This document shows, piece by piece, positions 1-5,347 of a stretch of DNA of 5,732 bases. Location of the stretch: positions 1-5,732 of the forward strand of contig CAIYHK010000084.1 of NCBI GenBank assembly GCA_903925985.1, in the 5' to 3' direction. A program made the translations under genes and the position numbers. Source of the DNA: an uncultured Actinomycetes bacterium (GTDB lineage: Bacteria > Actinomycetota > Acidimicrobiia > Acidimicrobiales > Ilumatobacteraceae). The notes under the pieces were generated by a model. It saw nothing but the letters and a program-made list of their open reading frames with translations. It did no database searches and had not been told where the DNA came from. The first letter of the stretch is position 1. Each line of letters opens with the position of its first letter.

Positions 1-216
1 CGAGTGGTCGTCTCTGATTACTTCCGTGACAACTCACGTAAGTTCAACCCGTTTGGGGTGTTGATGGGCGTAACCATGGTTGCAGCGACTCGCCAAGGTC
101 TCACATTCACAAATCGCGAGGTAACTGATTGGCTCCGCGCACAAGGCTTCGAGGCGTTGCGACTTATTGAGCCAATTGGTTTCAACCAAATGTATGTAGC
201 AAGCAAACCGGAATAG
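1..216 (+). CDS. SAM-dependent O-methyltransferase-like protein, C-terminal fragment
   Basis: Only the last 71 codons are in the window; the reading frame is open through base 1, so the gene begins further left. The visible part resembles the C-terminal end of class I, COMT-type (Methyltransf_2) methyltransferases. It has a beta-strand RVVVSDYF as in the 'vvvDyf' strand, then a loop and helix ending in MVAAT, then G-x-TFTNREVTDWLRAQGFEALRLI (the family's 'r.yt.eEv..WL..aGF..v'), and a last strand QMYVASKP. Such enzymes move a methyl group from S-adenosylmethionine to a hydroxyl or other heteroatom in the cytoplasm. The SAM-binding glycine-rich motif lies outside the window, so function rests on the tail alone. 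The TAG stop overlaps the ribosome binding site of the next gene, 10 bp downstream, so the two are probably cotranscribed. The substrate is unknown. Confidence 0.72.
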   Translation, partial: RVVVSDYFRDNSRKFNPFGVLMGVTMVAATRQGLTFTNREVTDWLRAQGFEALRLIEPIGFNQMYVASKPE

Positions 217-220
217 GAGA
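215..220 (+). promoter_or_regulatory. Ribosome binding site of the first amidohydrolase
   Basis: AGGAGA lies 6 bases before the GTG at 227 and shares two bases with the TAG stop of the methyltransferase-like gene. It is the best Shine-Dalgarno match noticed in the window. It fixes the GTG start and suggests translation coupled to the upstream gene. Confidence 0.8.
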
Positions 221-226
221 GCAGTA

Positions 227-1612
227 GTGGAAGACATTGATGTACTCATAAAGGGCTGGTACGTGGTCACGATGAATGCAACACGTGACATCATCCGCAA
301 TGGTGCAGTGGCCGTTAAGGGCAACAAGATTCTTGAGGTTGGCAAAACTGCTGACCTCGAAAAGAAATATAAGGCTAAAGAAGTAGTCGGTGGTGATCGC
401 TTCGTTGTTGCCCCGGGCCAAGTGAACTCACACATTCACATCACTGGTGAGCCGCTAACGCGTGGGTATGTCCCCGACGACACGCCATTTGAAGAGAACG
501 TTTTCATGTGGCTGTGCCCCCTGTACGCGGCTTTTGAAGCACATGAAGAGAAAATGTCTGGCCAGTTGGCTGCAATTGAAATGTTGAAAAGTGGAACAAC
601 GTCATTCTTGGAAGCGGGCACGATTCGCTTCATGGACGAAGTAGTCGAAGGTCTCGTTGACATTGGAATTCGTGGTCGTGTGGGTCGTTGGATCTGGGAT
701 CTCCCACCCGAGCCGGATGTTTACAAGCAAGACACCGATGAGGCGATCCGCAATCTTGAGCAATCAATCACGAAGTATCGCTCGCTTGCTGATGGACGCA
801 TTCAGTCGTGGTCGATCTTGGTTGGGCACACAACTTGTTCAGATCCACTCTGGCGCGCAGCACGTGATCTCGCCAATGAACACGGCACCGGCATGTCATT
901 TCACATGTCACCAGCCAAACTCGACCCTGAAGGCTTCTTGGCCGAGTTTGGTCACCGACCCATGGTCCATCTCGCCGAACTCGGTGTGCTCGGGCCTGAT
1001 GTTGCAATCACTCACGCAGTGCAAGTTGACAACAACGAACTCGCAATCATGGCCGAAGCCGGCGTAACGGTTGCACATTGTCCAACCACGGCGTTGAAAG
1101 TTAGTTATGGCGTTACGCAGGTTGGCAAAATGCCCGAGATGGTCACGTCGGGGGTCAATGTTGCAATCGGTACCGACGGCAACAACGCCTCGAACTATTC
1201 CGACCTCATGCGGGCCACCTATTTGGTAGCGGGATTGTTCAAAGATGCACGCACTGACCCCCAAATGTTCCCTGCGGAGAAGGCATTCGAGATGTCAACT
1301 CTCGGTGGCGCAAAAGCCATCTGCGCCGAAGATGAGATTGGTTCGCTTGAGGCTGGCAAGAAGGCTGACCTCGTGTTGCACGATACGGATCGTCCCGAGT
1401 GGCGGCCGTTGTTGAATGTGATGAACCAACTCGTGTGGGCAGCCGATGGACGTGGAGTGCACACCGTGTTTGTTGACGGCAAGAAAGTTGTCGAAGCCGG
1501 GCGGATGACCACCATTGATGAGGATCGTTTCTGGGCTCAGTGCCAAGCAGCAGGCGAGGCAATTACATCGCGTTCGGGCCTGCCCGATAAGTCGAAGTAT
1601 CCGGTTCTCTAG
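227..1612 (+). CDS. Amidohydrolase, COG0402 (chlorohydrolase/deaminase-like) family, paralog 1
   Basis: A complete 461-residue cytoplasmic metal-dependent hydrolase, normal length for the family that includes cytosine and guanine deaminases, MTA/SAH deaminase, AtzA and TrzN. It starts at a GTG with a strong AGGAGA site. Seen in order: an N-terminal beta-sandwich half (about 1-62), the metal motif PGQVNSHIH (H69, H71), EAGT (129-132), VGHTTCSD (H201), a third metal ligand H226 in FHMSP, H263 in ITHAVQVD, HCPTTALK (H284), and the metal Asp D317 in GTDGNN. A C-terminal sandwich follows, with GSLEAGKKADLVL (372-384) and a VDGKKVVEAGR strand. The HxH, His, His, Asp set fits a mononuclear subtype-III site. 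The catalytic Glu normally three residues after the third His (E203 in TM0936, E246 in AtzA) is Pro here (P229). A substrate cannot be assigned; a deaminase or dechlorinase label would be unsafe. It is probably cotranscribed with the upstream methyltransferase-like gene. Confidence 0.9.
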   Translation: MEDIDVLIKGWYVVTMNATRDIIRNGAVAVKGNKILEVGKTADLEKKYKAKEVVGGDRFVVAPGQVNSHIHITGEPLTRGYVPDDTPFEENVFMWLCPLYAAFEAHEEKMSGQLAAIEMLKSGTTSFLEAGTIRFMDEVVEGLVDIGIRGRVGRWIWDLPPEPDVYKQDTDEAIRNLEQSITKYRSLADGRIQSWSILVGHTTCSDPLWRAARDLANEHGTGMSFHMSPAKLDPEGFLAEFGHRPMVHLAELGVLGPDVAITHAVQVDNNELAIMAEAGVTVAHCPTTALKVSYGVTQVGKMPEMVTSGVNVAIGTDGNNASNYSDLMRATYLVAGLFKDARTDPQMFPAEKAFEMSTLGGAKAICAEDEIGSLEAGKKADLVLHDTDRPEWRPLLNVMNQLVWAADGRGVHTVFVDGKKVVEAGRMTTIDEDRFWAQCQAAGEAITSRSGLPDKSKYPVL

Positions 1613-1627
1613 CGTCGATTTCAGTGT

Positions 1628-2011
1628 TTAGGGTTCAAGCCCTGCCTGCTGAAGAAATGATTTTGAATCCCAGTAATCAGTGCGGTCAGTAATCAGACCA
1701 TCGCGCACTGTGATACGCATCATTCCGCGCACTTCAATATCACGCTCGTTTACGCGTGCACGCAACGTGTATGCATTCGCTACTTGATCACCTTCGGTAA
1801 TTTGACTCTCAACTTCGTAGCTCAACCCGGGCATCGAGGCGATGAAACCAGGTAGGCGACGGCGGTATTCGTCTTTGCCTTGGCATCCAGAGCCGAGTGC
1901 GGAAGTGTGTTCGTTGATGAAGTCCTCTGACACAAAACTGGCGACCACGTCAGGGTCGCCAGTTGCGAAGGATTCAAGATATCTGCGGCAGATATCCGCG
2001 GGTGAGCTCAA
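1628..2011 (-). CDS. SnoaL-like / NTF2-fold small protein
   Basis: A complete 127-residue protein with the alpha+beta cone pattern of the SnoaL/NTF2-like superfamily. It has an N-terminal helix (ADICRRYLESFATGDPDVVASFVSED), a stretch like those in SnoaL proteins (INEHTSALGSGCQGKDEYRRRL, 32-53), strands about 63-103, and the ending DGLITDRTDYWDSKSFLQQAGL, where family members usually have 'eGkI.e..dYwD...f..q.G'. Members include polyketide cyclases, epoxide hydrolases, isomerases and non-enzymatic binding proteins, so the reaction is unknown. It is the last gene of a four-gene minus-strand operon. The TTG start overlaps the upstream TGA as TTGA and has an AAGGA site 9 bases upstream; no alternative in-frame start lies nearby. 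The gene ends 15 bp from the convergent amidohydrolase stop. A perfect palindrome covers codons 6-12. Confidence 0.82.
   Translation of the reverse strand: MSSPADICRRYLESFATGDPDVVASFVSEDFINEHTSALGSGCQGKDEYRRRLPGFIASMPGLSYEVESQITEGDQVANAYTLRARVNERDIEVRGMMRITVRDGLITDRTDYWDSKSFLQQAGLEP
1978..1996. repeat. Perfect 19-bp palindrome (9-bp arms, 1-bp centre)
   Basis: Arms GATATCTGC (1978-1986) and GCAGATATC (1988-1996) are exact inverse complements around a single G at 1987. It lies in codons 6-12 of the SnoaL-like gene, 16-34 bases after the first base of its TTG start. In RNA it could fold into a hairpin close to the initiation site; in DNA it has the symmetry of a dimeric-regulator operator. A shorter overlapping alternative pairing (GCGG with CCGC) includes part of the right arm. 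Function is unknown and coincidence is possible. Confidence 0.75.
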
Positions 2012-2478
2012 CCCCAGACTTCCTTAGCCTTTGCGTAAACGCCTTGGTCGTATGAGAACTCGATCATGTTTCCATCGGGATCTTTCAACGCACAGATATA
2101 GCCAATTGGTGGCGGCATATCGGTGGGAGGCCACGCCAGACATCCGTCAGCTTCGCCCATTGCAGCGGTATCTTCAACAGCTTTGCGACTGGTCAGCTCA
2201 ATGCCGATGTGTGCAAAAGGAGCCATGATCGGCTGTGGTGGACCGTCTTGGTCTTTAAAGAAACTGACGAGCACGAGGATGAACGGCTTGTCGCCTTGGT
2301 CATCGTGTCCGAGCCATGCGCCGTAGCCATCCGGATCTTCGCGTCGGTCGAGCAGACGCAATGGGGTGAACTTTTCATACCACGCAATCGACTTGTCGAT
2401 GTCGGTGGAAGGAAGTGCGATGTGGGTCCAACGCGCCCGTGGCGGATGGAGTTCGTAAACGTCGTTTGGGTCACTCAT
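2008..2478 (-). CDS. VOC/glyoxalase-fold protein with most metal-ligand positions retained
   Basis: A complete 156-residue single-chain protein of the vicinal oxygen chelate superfamily, built from two beta-alpha-beta-beta-beta units. Unit 1 starts RWTHIALPSTDIDKSIAWYEKF (16-37). Unit 2 starts AHIGIELTS (89-97) and ends in DPDGNMIEFSYD (133-144), the usual VOC terminal motif. H19, H90 and E140 sit where glyoxalase I and fosfomycin-resistance proteins bind metal. The remaining ligand position, in the strand FILVLVSF (66-73), appears to hold a hydrophobic residue. Members isomerise, cleave or add nucleophiles to small molecules through a divalent metal, so the reaction here is open. The ATG at 2478 lies within the end of the upstream VOC gene (8-bp overlap) with an AAGG-like site about 8 bases before it. 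The frame is open upstream to 2616, but that extension is not VOC-like and lies inside the previous gene. Confidence 0.85.
   Translation of the reverse strand: MSDPNDVYELHPPRARWTHIALPSTDIDKSIAWYEKFTPLRLLDRREDPDGYGAWLGHDDQGDKPFILVLVSFFKDQDGPPQPIMAPFAHIGIELTSRKAVEDTAAMGEADGCLAWPPTDMPPPIGYICALKDPDGNMIEFSYDQGVYAKAKEVWG
2021..2025 (-). promoter_or_regulatory. Ribosome binding site deciding the TTG start of the SnoaL-like gene
   Basis: On the minus strand AAGGA lies inside the last codons of the second VOC gene, 9 bases before TTG at 2011-2009. It supports this rare start codon, which would be easy to miss. Confidence 0.6.
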
Positions 2479-2962
2479 TGGTCCAGCCTTCGGGAATCTT
2501 TGGTGAGTCGCCACCCTTGGTCCACATGATGATGTGATTACCCCATGGATCTTCGAATGCGCAGTTAAAACCGTTGAACTCCGCCCAGAAGTGGTCTCGC
2601 CAGAGTTCCTTCGCACCTTCTTTTACGGCGCGTTCGAGAATCGCATTTTGGTCGTCATCATCAGAAACCAAAACCCACATACGAATGCCGCGCTTGTCAC
2701 GGTTGAGTTCGCGGGGGCCAACGCCATCAGCATTGGGATGGGGGCGAGCGTTATTGACGTTGTAGATGCCGATGTGCAGGTTGCCGATCGGACTTTGGCT
2801 GCCATCGTCGAGCTGGAAGTTCTGGCCAGGCACCAAACGATGGAATACGCCATGCGGGCGACCTTCGTTGGTCCAGCCAAAAACCTTGGCGTAAAACTCG
2901 CCCGTTGCACTGGGGTCATCTGACGGAAGATCAACAAATATAAGGGTGCTGGGATATGTCAT
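2471..2962 (-). CDS. VOC-superfamily protein, apparently lacking canonical metal ligands
   Basis: A complete 163-residue protein with the two-unit VOC layout. Unit 1 is LIFVDLPSDDPSATGEFYAKVFGW (7-30). Unit 2 runs from RMWVLVSDDDDQNAILERAVKEGAKEL (94-120) to the ending CAFEDPWGNHIIMWTKGG (134-151). DPWGN matches the 'DPdGN' turn, but the Glu that normally follows two residues later is Ile/Met. The first strand of each unit lacks His or Glu at the usual ligand position (F9-V10-D11 and M95-W96-V97). It may therefore bind no metal, or bind it differently; a ligand-binding or accessory role is possible. Start choice: ATG 2962 has GGTGAGG just upstream, though at only 3 bases. ATG 2983 (170 residues) overlaps the amidohydrolase stop as ATGA and would be tightly coupled. 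Either gives the same domain. It sits second in the minus-strand operon. Confidence 0.82.
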   Translation of the reverse strand: MTYPSTLIFVDLPSDDPSATGEFYAKVFGWTNEGRPHGVFHRLVPGQNFQLDDGSQSPIGNLHIGIYNVNNARPHPNADGVGPRELNRDKRGIRMWVLVSDDDDQNAILERAVKEGAKELWRDHFWAEFNGFNCAFEDPWGNHIIMWTKGGDSPKIPEGWTNE

Positions 2963-2979
2963 GCCCCTCACCATAGCAC

Positions 2980-4323
2980 TCATGGTCTGATGGTCTGACC
3001 AAGAATCTGTGCTCGTTTTTGTGCTTCTTCGGCTGCGGCGGCGATGTCGACAGTGATGCATTTGCGCCCACGAATCACCTGCTTGCCGGCGACAAAAACA
3101 TCGGCCACCGATGCTCCATTCGATGACCAGATGAGTTGCAAAACCGGATTGCTACTGCGCGTGATCCACTCGGGTCCCGAAGTTTGAAATACGACGAGGT
3201 CGGCCTGTTTGCCAACTTCCAATGAGCCGATCCTGTCGTCCATGCCGACAGCACGGGCTGCTTCGATCGTGTGTTGGGCAAGTGCATCGACGGCGGAATA
3301 GCTAAATGGGTCCATCGACTTGTCGCGCATGAGTCCCGCAAAGAGTGCTGCATTGCGTATCGGATCCACGGCATCGCCAGAGTTTTCAGAATCACAACCA
3401 AGTGCAATTCGAACTCCTCGGCGAAGCATCTCATCGTGGCGTCCACCTGCAGTTATGCCTTGGGCCAAACGCAAGTACGCCCAAGGGCAAACTGCGACGG
3501 CGGCATCTGCACTCACAACACAGTCAATTTCGTCCTCGTTCAGATGTACTGCATGTGCAAGGAGTACGTGGGGTCCAAGGGCGCCGAGATCGTAGAGATG
3601 GCGCACGGGATGTTTGCCAGTGCGAGCGAGATATGAAGCCGTGTCGTTGGTGCTGGGTGAGATGTGAAACGTGAGGTGAGTTGAATTGTTGCGCGCTAAT
3701 TCTGAAGCCGCGCAGACCAACTCATCAGACATCAAATCGTGCCCTACAAGGGTCACCCATCCTTCGATGAGCCCACCTGGTTGGGCAATGCGAAGAACTT
3801 CACGTTGACGATCTAGGACTTCACTGATGCTGCCTGCATATGGTGCACCTTCTGTGTCCCAGCCCCAACTCCCGAGCGTGCCACGTGTACCAATTTCGAC
3901 TTGTGCTGCATGCACGAAATGGGGGTGGGCAACCGTCCCCGCTTCAACGGTGGTCGTAATGCCATTACAGAGAGCTTCGTTCAGTGCCAGCAGCGCCGAT
4001 AGGTAGTCATCGCGTTCAGTGTGTGCAGCGTGAATTGGTACTGCCCAATTGAAGATCGCATCCTGAGAGTCGATCGTGTCTGGAATCATGGATTTGAACA
4101 ATCGGTCACCAGTCAAGTGCTGATGGCCGTTGATCATTCCTGGAGTGATCACCGCAGTTGGCTCACCACGAATCTCTGCTTCGGGCATTGAGACGCACAG
4201 TTTGTCAAACTTGTCAACTCCAACAATGCGGTTGTCTTCAATTGCTACGGCACCATCTTCGATGATCTCGCGCTGGGCATTCATTGTGATTACTTGTTTG
4301 GCGCGCACGAGAATTCTCGACAT
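2980..4323 (-). CDS. Amidohydrolase, COG0402 (chlorohydrolase/deaminase-like) family, paralog 2
   Basis: A complete 447-residue paralog of the other amidohydrolase in this window. They share, in the same order, VxTMNAxRxII, the metal motif PGMINGHQH (H67, H69), EAGT (127-130), VGHDLMSDE (H195), FHISP (H220), LLAHAVHL (H257) and the metal Asp D311 in LGCDSENS. Further shared blocks are GSLEVGKQADLVVF, a PEW motif and a final VAGKQVI strand. It should be a cytoplasmic mononuclear metal hydrolase of unknown substrate. Like its paralog it has Pro (P223) three residues after the third metal His instead of the family's catalytic Glu. Unlike it, the HCP motif is VCP (V278), so the substrate pockets probably differ. 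ATG 4323 was chosen because the family N-terminus begins at SRILVRAKQV. GTG codons at 4335 and 4347 are in frame but add no homologous sequence. No Shine-Dalgarno is visible, which fits leaderless initiation. It is the first gene of the minus-strand operon. Confidence 0.9.
   Translation of the reverse strand: MSRILVRAKQVITMNAQREIIEDGAVAIEDNRIVGVDKFDKLCVSMPEAEIRGEPTAVITPGMINGHQHLTGDRLFKSMIPDTIDSQDAIFNWAVPIHAAHTERDDYLSALLALNEALCNGITTTVEAGTVAHPHFVHAAQVEIGTRGTLGSWGWDTEGAPYAGSISEVLDRQREVLRIAQPGGLIEGWVTLVGHDLMSDELVCAASELARNNSTHLTFHISPSTNDTASYLARTGKHPVRHLYDLGALGPHVLLAHAVHLNEDEIDCVVSADAAVAVCPWAYLRLAQGITAGGRHDEMLRRGVRIALGCDSENSGDAVDPIRNAALFAGLMRDKSMDPFSYSAVDALAQHTIEAARAVGMDDRIGSLEVGKQADLVVFQTSGPEWITRSSNPVLQLIWSSNGASVADVFVAGKQVIRGRKCITVDIAAAAEEAQKRAQILGQTIRP
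2983..2998. repeat. Tandem 8-bp direct repeat at a gene junction
   Basis: TGGTCTGA occurs twice in a row (2983-2990 and 2991-2998), covering the last codons of the second amidohydrolase and touching its stop codon. The repeat unit is not a multiple of three, so copy number decides the frame in which the amidohydrolase reads into the VOC gene. With one copy the two would be a continuous open frame. Confidence 0.85.
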
Positions 4324-4331
4324 AGATGAAC

Positions 4332-4337
4332 ACACTA
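4332..4337 (-). promoter_or_regulatory. Candidate -10 element of the minus-strand operon (leaderless)
   Basis: On the minus strand TAGTGT fits the actinobacterial TANNNT -10 pattern and ends 8 bases before the ATG at 4323. Transcription would then begin at or next to the start codon, matching the missing ribosome binding site. A weak -35-like TTGCTC lies at 4359-4354, inside the opposing gene, with a 16-bp spacer. The call rests on pattern and position only. Confidence 0.45.
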
Positions 4338-4341
4338 TGCT
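4336..4341 (+). promoter_or_regulatory. Candidate -10 element of the Rieske oxygenase gene (leaderless)
   Basis: TATGCT fits TANNNT and ends 8 bases before the ATG at 4350, predicting a start at or beside the first codon. No Shine-Dalgarno precedes the ATG. The -35 region (around 4314-4319, TTCTCG) is a poor match. The hexamer overlaps the opposing -10 candidate by two bases, so the two promoters may compete. Confidence 0.45.
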
Positions 4342-4349
4342 GACCACTT

Positions 4350-5342
4350 ATGGGAGCAATCCTTAGCGACAACAAAAATCTTGCTGGTTATTGGTATCCA
4401 CTCGCACGAAGTACCGATGTGCTTGCAGCGCCGCTTCAGCGCGGTCTTCTCGGGCGCAAGCTGGTCCTTTGGCGTAATGGTGATGGGGTGGTGTCCGCAC
4501 TGCCTGACCGATGCCCACATCGCGAAGCTGAACTAAGCCGCGGTGAGGTGCGGGGCGACTGCCTGGTGTGCCCTTATCACGGCTGGGAATTTGCCGCCGA
4601 TGGCCAGTGCACCCGGGTGCCCTCGGCAACCGTTGGGGTGCCAGCACCTCCTAAGGCTCACCTCGATGCATATCGATCGCAAGAGAAGTACGGCCTCATC
4701 TGGGTTTGTCTTGGTGATCCAGTTGCAGACATCCCGGCAATGAAATGGGAAGACGATCCAGAATTTCGTCGGATCAACACCCCATTTGATGTTTGGAATG
4801 TGTCTGCCACTCGTATGGTTGACAACTTCCTCGACATCACTCACTTCCCATGGGTGCACAGGGGATCATTCGGCCGCCAAGATGAAACTGTTGTGCCTCA
4901 TGTTGAACTCGGAGCACTTGATGCCGACTTCCATGGGTATGCCTACGAGGTAAATGCCAACAACGCTGCCGCTGGCACCATTGCAAGTGGCCAGTCTGTT
5001 GAAGTTGTACATCGGCGGATGACCTCTGGTTTCAATCTTCCACTCACGTGCCGGTCAACCATCGAGTATGACAACGGCTTGGCTCATATCCTGCTGCTGC
5101 TCTCGGTGCCCATTGACGATGTGAACAGCTACTTCAACTTCGTTGTTTGGCGCCGTGATGACTTTTCCGTGCAAGCTGAAGATGTCACGCGCTTAGATTT
5201 CCTCATTGGTGCCGAAGATAAGCGCATGCTCGAGACTTTTGACACTATTTTGCCGATGGATCAGACCTCACTCGTCTCTGTTCAGGCTGATAAGTGCTCG
5301 GTTGAGTGGCGGCGACAATTCGCAGCACTGCTTGCGAAGTAA
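4350..5342 (+). CDS. Rieske [2Fe-2S] non-heme iron oxygenase, alpha-subunit type
   Basis: A complete 330-residue protein of the COG4638 type, in the size range of vanillate O-demethylase-like single-component oxygenases. The Rieske domain (about 12-122) starts GYWYPLARS and holds the cluster motif C55-P-H57 with C74-P-Y-H77-G-W. The catalytic domain shows DNFLDITHFPWVH, supplying the bridging Asp D162 and iron ligands H165 and H170. The third carboxylate ligand is probably among E289/D290. The C-terminal QADKCSVEWRRQFAALL resembles the family's 'D....YRR.l' ending. Such enzymes use O2 and electrons from a separate reductase to hydroxylate, or remove O- or N-methyl groups from, aromatic and heterocyclic compounds; the substrate is not readable here. 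No reductase or ferredoxin gene is in the window. The ATG is 26 bp from the divergent amidohydrolase start. No other nearby start retains the conserved N-terminus. The kinase gene follows after 5 bp. Confidence 0.92.
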   Translation: MGAILSDNKNLAGYWYPLARSTDVLAAPLQRGLLGRKLVLWRNGDGVVSALPDRCPHREAELSRGEVRGDCLVCPYHGWEFAADGQCTRVPSATVGVPAPPKAHLDAYRSQEKYGLIWVCLGDPVADIPAMKWEDDPEFRRINTPFDVWNVSATRMVDNFLDITHFPWVHRGSFGRQDETVVPHVELGALDADFHGYAYEVNANNAAAGTIASGQSVEVVHRRMTSGFNLPLTCRSTIEYDNGLAHILLLLSVPIDDVNSYFNFVVWRRDDFSVQAEDVTRLDFLIGAEDKRMLETFDTILPMDQTSLVSVQADKCSVEWRRQFAALLAK

Positions 5343-5347
5343 GCCCA

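Noticed and set aside
34..435. 133-codon minus-strand open frame across the methyltransferase/amidohydrolase junction
   Set aside because: It runs antisense to two supported genes and its translation has no recognisable family features.
657..1067. 136-codon + strand open frame inside amidohydrolase 1
   Set aside because: It is in another frame of a gene with clear conserved motifs, and its composition is unlike a real protein.
1630..1643. Short inverted repeat AGGG...CCCT near the convergent gene ends as a bidirectional terminator
   Set aside because: The stem is only 4 bp (one extra wobble pair), no T-run follows on either strand, and it lies inside the SnoaL-like coding sequence.
2479..2616. 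N-terminal extension of the second VOC protein
   Set aside because: The extra 46 residues are not VOC-like and come from a different frame of the upstream VOC gene; ATG 2478 begins just before the conserved fold.
2534..2923. 129-codon + strand open frame antisense to the VOC genes
   Set aside because: It lies wholly opposite well-supported genes, has no recognisable domain and looks like a codon-bias shadow.
2991..3001. Small palindrome TGGTC-T-GACCA as an operator
   Set aside because: Only 5-bp arms, and it is a by-product of the sequence around the tandem repeat at the end of amidohydrolase 2.
3271..3636. 121-codon + strand open frame opposite amidohydrolase 2
   Set aside because: It is antisense to motif-bearing coding sequence, with no ribosome binding site or family resemblance noticed.
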